NCBI RefSeq assembly: GCF_963924675.1
Contig: NW_027077445.1
Coordinates: 1,054,001 to 1,118,000, forward strand
DNA: 64,000 nucleotides
Reading direction: 5' to 3'
Source of the DNA: Phocoena phocoena
Lineage: Eukaryota; Chordata; Mammalia; Artiodactyla; Phocoenidae
The translations under genes and the position numbers were made by a program. Below are positions 12,197-23,505 of this stretch, in pieces (within the stretch, counting starts at the first letter, position 1; each line of letters begins with the position of its first letter). The notes beneath the pieces were generated by a model. It ran no database searches. It was not told where the DNA came from and saw only the letters and a list, made by a program, of their open reading frames with translations.

Positions 12197-15100
12197 CCAA
12201 GCAAGCCTGTACAGGAAATCTGCACTACAATGAAATCTCACTGCCCCCGGGCAAAAGGGCCCTCTGAAAAAAGTGTAAAATTCAGAAAGTTAGGACAGGA
12301 TATGGAGAACAGGGAGCCTTGTTATGCTGATTGGCAGGATGTAAATTGCCAGAAGCCACCCTGGAGAAGGGTATGGTGTTTCCTGAAACACGTAAGAAAC
12401 AAAGCAACACAGCCTATGGCACTTCCACTTATGGTCCTATAGCTTACGGAAATTAAAATCAAAAACAGACAGCCACCCCAATATTTGGGACGGCTGTGTT
12501 CACAAGAAGCTCGTCTACAATATCAGGTAAATATCCCAGAAAGCAAAAAATGGATAAAGAAGTTGTGGCACGTACGTACAATGCAATATCACTCAGCAAT
12601 GAAATCTGTGTCATCAGGCCCGTAGCGGCATAGTGAGTGGATGCAGGTACGGTGATTCTACGTGAACTACGTCACACAGAAAAAGAAACATCATAAGATA
12701 TCACTAATACATGGAATGAAAACTTGACTACACATGAACTGAATTACAAAACAGAACAGGGTCTCAAATTTAGAAAAGCAACTAGTGCTTGCTTATGGAG
12801 AAAGGTGCCTTGGGGTGCTGCATAAAACCAGAGACTGAAATTAGCACAGATAACTTTTTATAAGCCAAATATGTAATAGACAAGACCTACTCCTTGCTCA
12901 ACGAAATGGACTCAACACTACATATTCAACGCCTAGTTATATACCTGACTAGGAAGAATCTTAAAACCCATGGATATATATGTCTCCGTAAGAGAATCAA
13001 GCGTGTGTACAGCGGCCGAAACGCAGCAGTGAAAATCCGATAAATCCCATTATCAAAATAAATTTCGAAAACAAAACACAAAGACAGTGAAATAGAGAGC
13101 AATTCTTAAATAATTCACTCAGGGCATGTGATGCAACCGGGATTGACCACATCTACACCCAGAGCTGGTTGAGACATAAGGCTGGACACTTCAGGCTGAT
13201 AGCATTGGTGAGTTTCGGTGAGCAAATGCAGACCCTTTGAAGTCATACTGCATGGTACCCATTCCATGGGTCCCAACTCTCCAGGTTCAAGGGATTCTTC
13301 CTCCAGCTAAAACATGCATGGGAAACCCAGAGTATCGTCCACCGTGTGATTGGGAAACGATTTAAAATGCATTTCAGTTTTCGTATCCTTGTCCTCGGGT
13401 TCACCATTCCAGACGCTTTACTAACACTCTCCCCACTTGGAGAGTCAGTGCCTTTAACCTCCTGTTTGGCACAGTTTGCAATTTCTGTGCAAGATGAACA
13501 GGAATAGGGAGAACCAATGAGAGACTAGCTGTAGGTGTCTGCATGGGCAAATGTAACACTCATTGCCCACCAGGAAGAGGAAGTAACCAAAGGCTCAGCG
13601 TGCCCTCCTGGAAACAGATTAGTGCCTGAAGCAATCCTGCGGTTTTGTGCTCAGCTAACAAGAAAGCGAGTTGAAGAAAGGAGCTCAGGGGCACTGTAAT
13701 TCACAAACCTGCAGAGTTATAAATGACAGCTATCTTCCAAAAATATATTGAAGTAAGCCTGCGAAGGGGACTTGAAAGCGGGGCAGAATTTCAGGAAAAC
13801 GATTGCAGGGGGTAGACTGGAATTGCCCTGAAAGCATAGGAAAAGAGGCAGAACGTCGACAATGATGCACTTGGCTAAAAAGGGCGTATGCGTTTTTTCC
13901 TGAATATATTCAGGAAAAAACGCATACGCACTTTTTGGCCAACCAAGCAAGCCTGTAAAGGAAATCTGCACTAAAATGAAGTCTAACTGCCCCCCGGGCA
14001 AAAGGGCCATCTGAAAAAAGTGTAAAATCCAGAAAGGTAGGACAGGATATGGAGAACAGGGAGCCTTGTTATGCTGATTGGCAGGATGTAAATTGCCAGC
14101 AGCCACCCTGGAGAAGTGTATGGTGTTTCCTGAAACACGTAAGAAACAAAGCAACACAGCCTATGGCACTTCCACTTATGGTCCTATAGCTTACGGAAAT
14201 TAAAATCAAAAACAGGCAGCCACCCCAATATTTGGGACGGCTGTGTTCACAAGAAGCTCGTCTACAGTATCAGATAAATATCCCAGAAAGCAAAAAATGG
14301 ATAAAGAAGTTGTGGCACGTACGTACAATGCAATATCACTCAGCAATGAAATCTGTGTCATCAGGCCCGTAGCGGCATAGTGAGTGGATGCAGATACCGT
14401 GATTCTACGTGAACTACGTCACAAAGAAAAAGAAACATCATAAGATATCACTAATACACGGAATGTAAACTTGACTACACATGAACTGAATTACAAAACA
14501 GAACAGGGTCTCAAATTTAGAAAACCAACTAGTGCTTGCTTATGGGGAAAGGTGCCTTTGGGTGCTGGATATAAGCAGAGACTGAAATTAGCACAGATAA
14601 CATTTCATAACCCAAATATATAATAGACAAGACCTATTCCTTGCTCAACGAAATGGACACAACACCACATATTTAACGCCTAGGAATATACCTGACTAGG
14701 AAGAATCTTAAAACCCATGGATATATATGTCTCCATAAGAGATTCAAGCATGTGTACAGCGGCCGAAACGCAGCAGTGAAAATCCGATAAATCCCAGTAT
14801 CAAAATAAATTTCGAAAACAAAACACAAAGACAGTGAAATAGAGAGCAATTCTTAAATAATTCACTCAGGGCATGTGATGCAACCGGGATTGACCACATC
14901 TACACCCAGAGCTGGTTGAGACATAAGGCTGGACACTTCAGGCTGATAGCATTGGTGAGTTTCGATGAGCAAATGCAGACCCTTTGAAGTCATACTGCAT
15001 GGTACCCATTCCATGGGTCCCAACTCTCCAGGTTCAAGGGATTCTTCCTCCAGCTAAAACATGCATGGGAAACCCAGAGTATCGTCCACCGTGTGATTGG

Positions 15101-18100
15101 GAAACGATTTAAAATGCATTTCAGTTTTCGTATCCTTGTCCTCGGGTTCACCATTCCAGACGCTTTACTAACACTCTCCCCGCTTGGAGAGTCAGTGCCT
15201 TTAACCTCCTGTTTGGCACAGTTTGCAATTTCTGTGCAAGATGAACAGGAATAGGGAGAACCAATGAGAGACTAGCTGTAGGTGTCTGCACGGGCAAATG
15301 TAACACTCATTGCCCACCAGGAAGAGGAATTAAACAAAGGCTCAGTGTGCCCTGCTGGAAACAGATTAGGGCCTGAAGCAATCCTGCGGTTTTGTGCCCA
15401 GCTCACAAGAAAGCGAGTTGAAGAAAGGAGCTCAGGGGCACTGTAATTCACAAACATGCAGAGTTATAAATGACAGCTATCCTCCAAAAATATATTGAAG
15501 TAAGCCTGCGAAGGGGACTTGAAAGCGGGGCAGAATATCAGGAAAATGATTGCAGGGGGTAGACTGGAATTGCCCTGAAATCATAGGAAAAGAGGCAGAA
15601 CGTCGACAATGATGCACTTGGCCAAAAAGGGCGTATGCGTTTTTTCCTGAATATATTCAGGAAAAAATGCATATGCCCTTTTGGTCCAACCAAGCAAGCC
15701 TGTAAATGAAATCTGCACTACAATGAAGTCTCACTGCCCCCCGGGCAAAAGGGCCATCTGAAAAAAGTGTAAAATCCAGAAAGGTAGGACAGGATATGGA
15801 GAACAGGGAGCCTTGTTATGCTGATTGGCAGGATGTAAATTGCCAGCAGCCACCCTGGAGAAGTGTATGGTGTTTCCTGAAACACGTAATAAACAAAGCA
15901 ACACAGCCTATGGCACTTCCACTTATGGTCCTATAGCTTACGGAAATTAAAATCAAAAACAGGCAGCCACCCCAATATTTGGGACGGCTGTGTTCACAAG
16001 AAGCTCGTCTACAGTATCAGGTAAATATCCCAGAAAGCAAAAAATGGATAAAGAAGTTGTGGCACGTACGTACAATGCAATATCACTCAGCAATGAAATC
16101 TGTGTCATCAGGCCCGTAGCAGCATAGTGAGTGGATGCAGATACGGTGATTCTACGTGAACTACGTCACAAAGAAAAAGAAACATCATAAGATATCACTA
16201 ATACACGGAATGTAAACTTGACTACACATGAACTGAATTACAAAACAGAACAAGGTCTCAAATTTAGAAAACCAACTAGTGCTTGCTTATGGGGAAAGGT
16301 GCCTTGGGGTGCTGGATATAAGCAGAGACTGAAATTAGCACAGATAACTTTTCATAACCCAAATATATAATAGACAAGACCTATTCCTTGCTCAACGAAA
16401 TGGACCCAACACCACATATTCAACGCCTAGGAATATACCTGACTAGGAAGAATCTTAAAACCCATGGATATATATGTCTCCATAAGAGATTCAAGCGTGT
16501 GTACAGCGGCCGAAACGCAGCAGTGGAAATCCAATAAATCCCATTATCAAAATAAATTTCTAAAACAAAACACAAAGACAGTGAAATAGAGAGCAATTCT
16601 TAAATAATTCACTCAGGGCATGTGATGCAACCGGGATTGACCACATCTACACCCAGAGCTGGTTGAGACATAAGGCTGGACACTTCAGGCTGATAGCATT
16701 GGTGAGTTTCGGTGAGCAAATGCAGACCCTTTGAAGTCATACTGCATGGTACCCATTCCATGGGTCCCAGCTCTCCAGGTTCAAGGGATTCTTCCTCCAC
16801 TGAAACATGCATGGGAAACCCAGAGTATCGTCCACCGTGTGATTGGGAAACGATTTAAAATGCATCTCAGTTTTCGTATCCTGGTCCTCGTGTTCACCAT
16901 TCCAGATGCTTTACTAACACTCTCCCCGCTTGGAGAGTCAGTGCCTTTAACCTCCTGTTTGGCACAGCTTGCAATTTCTGTGCAAGATGAACAGGAATAG
17001 GGAGAACCAATGAGAGACTAGCTGTAGGTGTCTGCACGGGCAAATGTAACGCTCATTTCCCACCAGGAAGAGGAATTAACCAAAGGCTCAGTGTGCCCTG
17101 CCGGATACAGATTAGGGCCTGAAGCAATCCTGCGGTTTTGTGCCCAGCTCACAAGAAAGCGAGTTGAAGAAAGGAGCTCAGGGGCACTGTAATTCAAAAA
17201 CCTGCAGAATTATAAATGACAGCTATCTTCCAAAAGTATATTGAAGTAAGCCTGCGAAGGGGACTTGAAAGCGGGGCAGAATTTCAGGAAAACGATTGCA
17301 GGGCGTAGACTGGAATTGCCCTGAATGCATAGGAAAAGAGGCACAACGTCGACAATGATGCACTTGGCCAAAAAGGGCGTATGCGTTTTTTCCTGAATAT
17401 ATTCAGGCAAAAACGCATACGCACTTTTTGGCCAACCAAGCAAGCCTGTAAAGGAAATCTGCACTACAATGAAGTCTCACTGCCCCCTGGGCAAAAGGGC
17501 CATCTGATAAAAGTGTAAAATCCAGAAAGGTAGGACAGGATATGGAGAACAGGGTGCCTTGTTATGCTGATTGGCAGGATGTAAATTGCCAGCAGCCACC
17601 CTGGAGAAGTGTATGGTGTTTCCTGAAACACCTAAGAAACAAAGCAGCACAGCCTATGGCACTTCCACTTATGCTCCTATAGCTTAGGGAAATTAAAATC
17701 AAAAACAGACAGCCACCCCAATGTTTGGGACGGCTGTGTTCACAAGAAGCTCGTCTGCAGTACCAGGTAAATATCCCAGAAAGCAAAAAATGGATAAAGA
17801 AGTTGTGGCACGTACGTACAATGCAATATCACTCATCAATGAAATCTGTGTCATCAGGCCCGTAGCGGCATAGTGAGTGGATGCAGGTACGGTGATTCTA
17901 CGTGAACTACGTCACACAGAAAAAGAAACATCATAAGATATCACTAATACACGGAATGTAAACTTGACTACACATGAACTGAATTACAAAACAGAACATG
18001 GTCTCAAATTTAGAAAACCAACTAGTGCTTGCTTATGGGGAAAGGTGCGTTGGGGTGCTGCATAAAACCAGAGACTGAAATTAGCACAGATAACTTTTCA

Positions 18101-20523
18101 TAAGCCAAATATGTAATAGACAAGACCTACTCCTTGCTCAACGAAATGGACTCAACACCACATATTCAACGCCTAGGAATATACCTGACTAGGAAGAATC
18201 TTAAAACCCATGGATATATATGTCTCCGTAAGAGAATCAAGCGTGTGTACAGCGGCCTAAACGCAGCAGTGAAAATCCGATAAATCCCATTATCAAAATA
18301 AATTTCAAAAACAAAACACAAAGACAGTGAAATAGAGAGCAATTCTTAAGTAATTCACTCAGGGCATGTGATGCAACAGGGATTGACCACATCTACACCC
18401 AGAGCTGGTTGAGACATAAGGCTGGACACTTCAGGCTGATAGCATTGGTGAGTTTCGGTGAGCAAATGCAGACCCTTTGAAGTCATACTGCATGGTACCC
18501 ATTCCATGGATCCCAACTCTCCAGGTTCAAGGGATTCTTCCTCCAGCTAAAACATGCAAGGGGAACCCAGAGTATCGTCCACTGTGTGATTGGGAAACGA
18601 TTTAAAATGCATCTCAGTTTTCGTATCCTGGTCCTCGGGTTCACCATTCCAGATGCTTTACTAACACTCTCCCTGCTTCGAGAGTCAGTGCCTTTAACCT
18701 CCTCTTTGGCATATCTTGCAATTTCTGTGCAAGATGAACAGGAATAGGGAGAACCAATGAGAGACTAGCTGTAGGTGTCTGCACGGGCAAATGTAATGCT
18801 CATTTCCCACCAGGAAATGGAATTAACCAAAGGCTCAGCGTGCCCTGCTGGAAACAGATTACTGCCTGAAGCAATCCTGCGGTTTTGTGCCCAGCTCACA
18901 AGAAAGCGAGTTGAAGAAAGGAGCTCAGGGGCACTGTAATTCACAAACCTGCAGAGTTATAAATGACAGCTATACTCCAAAAATATATTGAAGTAAGCCT
19001 GCAAAGGGGACTTGAATGCGGGGCAGAATTTCAGGAAAACGATTTAAGGGTTAAACTGGAATTGCACTTAAAGAATAGGAAAAGAGGCAGAACGTCGATA
19101 ATGATGCACTTGTCCAAAAAATGCGGATGCTTTTTTCCCTAAATATATTCAGGAAAAAACGCATACGCACTTTTTGGCCAACCAAGCAAGCTTGTAAATA
19201 AATGTGCACTCCAATGAAGTCTCAGTGTCCCCCAGGGCAAAAGGGCCATTTAAAAAAATTGTAAAATCCAGAAACGGAGGACAGGCAATGGAGAACAGGG
19301 ATCCTTATTATGCTGATGCATATGATGTAAATTGCCGACAGCCATTCTAGAGAAGTGTTATGTGTTTCCTGAAACACGTAAGAAACAAAGCAACACAGCC
19401 TATGGCACTTCCACTTATGGTCCTAGAGCTTAGGGAAATTAAAATCAAAAACACCCAGCCACCTCAAAGTTTGGGACCTCTCTGTTCACAAGAACCTCGT
19501 TTACAGTACCAGGCAAATATCTCAGAGAGCAAACAATGGATAAAGAAGTTGTGGTACGTACGTACAATGGAATATCACTCAGCAATGAAATCTGTGTCTT
19601 CAGGCCCATAGCGGCAAAGTTAGTGTATTCAGGTATGGTGATTCTACGTGAAATAAGTCACACATAAAAAGAAACATCATAAAATATCACTAATACACAG
19701 TATGTAATCTTGACTACACATGAACTGAATTACAAAACAGAACAGTCTCAAATTTAGAAAACCAACTTGTGCTTGCTTGTGCAGAAAGGTGCGTTGGAGT
19801 GCTGCATAAAACCAGAGACTGAAATTAGCACAGATACCGTTCCATAAGCCAAATATGTAATAGACAAGACCTACTCCTTGCTCAACGAAATGGACTCAAC
19901 ACCACATATTCAACGCCTAGGAATATACCTGACTAGGAAGAATCTTAAAACCCATGGGTTTATATGTCTCTGTAAGAGAATCAAGAGTGTTTACAGCGGC
20001 ATTAACGCAGCAGTGAAAATCCGATAAATCCCAGTGTCAAAAAAGAATTTCAAAAACAAAACACAATGACAGTGAAATAGAGAGCAATTCTTAAATAACT
20101 CACACAGGGCATGTGATGCAACCTGGTTTACCACATCTACACCCAGAGCTGGGTGAGAGATAAGTCTGGACCCTTTGGGCTGATAGCATTGGTGAGGTTC
20201 AGTGAGCAAATGCAGACCCTTTGATGTCATACTGCCTGGTACCCATTCCATGGTTCCCAACTCTCCAGGTTCAAGGGATTCTTCCTCCAGCTAAAACATG
20301 CATGGGAAACCCAGAGTATGCTCCACCGTGTGACTGGGAAACCTTTTTACATGCATGTCTGTTTTCGTCCCCTGGTACTCAGGTTCACCATTCCAGACCC
20401 TTTTCTTACACTCTCCCCATTTGGAGAGTCAGTGCCTTTAACCTCCTGTTTGGCACTGTTTGCAATTTCTGCGCAAGATGAACAGGAATACGGAGAACCA
20501 TTGGGAGACTATCTGTAGGTGTG

Positions 20524-20534
20524 TGCACGGGCAA
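20524..20534. repeat. Target-site duplication, left copy, of the antisense L1
   Basis: TGCACGGGCAA directly precedes the T-rich L1 tail and is repeated at 21207-21217 beyond the other end of the L1. In uninterrupted monomers this sequence occurs once, as TGCACGGGCAAATGTAAC, so the duplication came with the insertion. Confidence 0.9.
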
Positions 20535-21206
20535 ATATTTTTTTTAACATCTTTATTGGGGTATAATTGCTTTACAATGGTGTGTTAGTTTTTGCTTTAT
20601 AACAAAGTGAATCAGCCATACATATACATATGCTCCCTGTGTCTTCCCTCTTGTGTCTCCCTCCCTCCCTCTGTCCCCCTTCCACCCCTCCAGGCTGTCC
20701 CAACGCCCCGAGCTAATATCCCTGTGACTTGCGGCTGCTTCCCCCTTGCTATCTACCTTACTACATTTGTTAGTGTGTATATGTCCATGACTCTCTCTCG
20801 CCCTGTCAAAACTCACCATTCCCCCTCCCCATATCCTCAATTCCGTTCTCCAGTAGGTCTGCGCCTCTATTCCTGTCTTATCCCTAGGTTCTTCATGACA
20901 TTTTTTTCCTTTAAATTCCATATATATGTGTTAGCATACGCTATTTGTCTTTTTCTTTCTGACTTACTTCACTCTGTATGACAGACTCTAGGTCTATCCA
21001 TCTCATTACAAATAACTCAGTTTCATTTCTTTTTAAGGCTGAGTAATATTCCATTGTGTATATGTGCCACATCTTCTTTATCCATTCGTCCGATGATGGG
21101 CGCTTAGGTTCTTTCCATCTCCGGGCTATTGTAAATAGAGCTGCAATGAACATTTTGGTACATGACTCTTTTTGAATTTTGGTTTTCTCAGGGTATATGC
21201 CCAGTA
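20535..21206 (-). mobile_element. 5'-truncated LINE-1 3' end inserted in the satellite
   Basis: Read on the minus strand this is the last part of L1 ORF2, a full 3' UTR and a short A tail (seen as T8 at 20538-20545). The 3' UTR resembles the cetartiodactyl L1 type: TCTTTATTGGGGTATAATTG near the tail, a C/T-rich tract at 20640-20700, and the ORF2 end at 20941-21153. It is truncated just after GGGTATATGCCCAGTA. Direct repeats of TGCACGGGCAA flank it. The right flank reads CAATTTTAAC, whose complement contains TT/AAAA, the L1 endonuclease target. This is a target-primed insertion younger than the satellite monomer it interrupts. Confidence 0.95.
20941..21153 (-). pseudogene. L1 ORF2 C-terminal fragment (about 70 codons, open)
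   Basis: Open minus-strand frame matching the extreme C-terminus of mammalian L1 ORF2p: FIAALFTIAR, then DEWIKKMWHIYTMEYYSA, then DLESVIQSEVSQKEKDK, followed by a stop. The reverse transcriptase and endonuclease domains are absent because the copy is 5'-truncated. Its uninterrupted frame, compared with the decayed L1 sequence in the satellite, supports a much younger insertion. It is not expected to make a functional protein. Confidence 0.9.
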
Positions 21207-21567
21207 TGCACGGGCAATTTTAACACTCATTTCCCATCAGGAATAGGAATTAACCAAAGGCTCAGCATGCCGTGCTGGAACAAGATTAGGGCCTGAAGCA
21301 ATCCTGCGGTTTTGTGGCCAGCTCACAAGAAAGCGAGTTGAGGAAAGGAGCTCAGGGGCACTGTCATTCACATACCTGCAGACTTATAAATGACAGAAAT
21401 CGTACAAAAATATATTGAATTAAGGCTGCGAAGAGGACTTGACAGTGGGGCAGAATTGCTGGAATCCGATTTCAGGAGGTAGACGTGAATTGCTCTGAAA
21501 GCATAAGAGAAGTGGCAGAACCTTGTCAATGAAACACTTGGCCAAAAAGGGCATCTGCATTTTTTCC
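21207..21567 (+). repeat. Satellite block A, continuation after the L1, with target-site duplication right copy
   Basis: The second TGCACGGGCAA (21207-21217) resumes the interrupted monomer, which runs through the AGAAAGCGAGTTGA and TATATTGAA landmarks to the left arm of the monomer palindrome. It stops at ATTTTTTCC (21567), about six bases before the palindrome centre, where GC-rich sequence of another family takes over. The right palindrome arm is missing. Confidence 0.9.
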
Positions 21568-23505
21568 AGGGCCATCATTAACGGGAGTAGGAGGCTCCCA
21601 GCATGCTCCAGTGGCCAACAGAGGGCCCACGTCGCCAAGGCGATGTGAGCTAGCCAGGCAGGAGTGACCTGACATCAGAGGGCCCACCTCACAGAATGGT
21701 AGGGAACCCAGCCAGGATCAGACTCTCCCCAGAAGGTCCACATCACCAAGGTGATGGGAACCAGGCAGGAGTGTCCTCACACCCGTGGGGCCACATCATC
21801 AAAAGTTGAGGTACCCAGCACATGTGGCCTCAAACCAGAGGACCCACATCACCATGGGTTTCGGAGTGAGGCAGGCAGGATTAACCTCACAACACATGTC
21901 CCATTGTACACAAAAGGTGTGGAAACCAGCAGTTGGATCTTCCTAGCAGGCGGCCCAGAGCACTGAGGCTATGAGATCCAGGCCAGCATGAACTCACAAC
22001 AGAGGGCCCTCATTGTGATTCTGTAAGCAACCCAGCCGTTGTGACCTCAGAGCAGAAGGCCCACATCCCCATGGGGAAGGGAAACAAGCAGGAGTGTCAT
22101 CGCAAGAGTGGGCACACATGAAAAAATGTGGGGAGCCCAGCAATTAGTGCCTGATGCCAGAGGGCCCTCATCACCGAGGGGCGGTGGCTCCCAGCCAGCT
22201 CCGACTGCTACCAGAGGGGCGACGTCGCCAATGCGGAGTGCGACAACCAGGCAGGAGTGACCTCAGAGCAGAGGGTCAACCTCACAGAAGTGTGAAGAAC
22301 CAAAGAGGATCAGATTCTCACCAGAGGGCCCACATCACCAAGGGAATGGGAACCAGGCAGGAGTGTCCTCACACTAGTGGGGCCACATCACCGAAAAGTG
22401 AGGGACCCAGCACACGTGGCCTCAAACCAGAGGACACACATCACAAGGGAGCTGGGATTGAGGCAGGCAGGAGGAGCCTCAAAACAGAGGGACCATAGAA
22501 TTAAAGAGGTGAAGAATCCCGCAGTTGGAACCTCCCAGCAGGCGGCCAGGAGCAGCGAGACTATGGGATCCAGGCCGGAGTGATCTCACACGAGAGGGCC
22601 GTCATCATGAAACTGTGAGCAACCTAGGCGTTGGGATCTCAGAGCAGAAGGCCCACATTCCCATGGGGTTTGGAACCTGTCAGAAGTGTACTCGCACCAC
22701 AGGGCACACAGCAGAGAATTTAGGGAACCCAGGAGTTAGGGCCTGACGCCAGAGGGCCCTCATTACCAAGGGGAGGAGACTCCAATCAGGCACCAACACC
22801 CAACTGAGGGCCCACGTCGCCAAGGTGACGTGTGACAGCCAGGTAGGAGTGACCTCACCGCAGAGGGCCTACCTCACAGAAGGGTGAGGAACACAGCCAG
22901 GATAAGACTCTCACCAGAGGGCCCACATCACCAAGGTGATCAGACCCAGGCAGGAGAGTCTTCACACCAGTGTGGCCACATCATAGAAAGGTGAGGAACC
23001 CAGCACCTGTGGCCTAAACCAGAAGACCCACATCTCCAAGGGGCTCGGAATGAGGCAGGCAGGAGTAGCCTCACAACACAGGGCCCATAGAATAAAAAAG
23101 CTGAGGAATCCAGCAATGGGAACCTCCCAGCAGGCGGCCAAGAGCACCAAGTCTATGCGATTCAGGTGGCAGTAAACTCACAGCAGAGGGTCCACATCAT
23201 GAAACTGCGAGCAACCCAGCCATTTGGACCTCAGAGCAGAAGGTCCACATCCCCAAGGTGTTGGGAGCATGGCAGGAGTGTCCTCGCACCACTTAGCACA
23301 TATCAGAAAATGTGGGTACCCAGCAGTTAGGGCCTGACGCCAGAGGGCCCTCATCACTGAGGGGAGGAGGCTCCCAGCATGTTCCAACTACCACAAGAGG
23401 GCCCACGTCGCCAAGGCGGGGTGTGCCAGCCAGGCAGGAGTGACCTCACAGCAGACGGCCCACCTCAAAGAAGTGTGAGGAACCCAACCAGGATCAGACT
23501 CTCAC

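Larger units (their letters stand above)
3677..20534 (+). repeat. Satellite block A: about 1.75 kb tandem monomers, L1-derived (cetacean common satellite type)
   Basis: About ten head-to-tail monomers. The centre motif GAATATATTC or its variant recurs at 5158, 6908, 8657, 10408, 12156, 13902, 15649, 17395 and 19141, giving spacings of 1746-1751 bp. The block starts mid-monomer, abutting the telomere-like array at about 3677 inside the L1-derived half. Each monomer holds a palindrome, then about 0.9 kb resembling an L1 ORF2 C-terminus, 3' UTR and A-rich tail, then about 0.85 kb of sequence I do not recognise. The first monomer (3677-5420) and the last (about 19000-20534) are visibly more diverged than those between. 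Period and L1 content fit the cetacean common satellite as I recall it; a library comparison was not possible. Open frames of 60-150 aa inside it recur once per monomer and are not genes. Confidence 0.9.
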
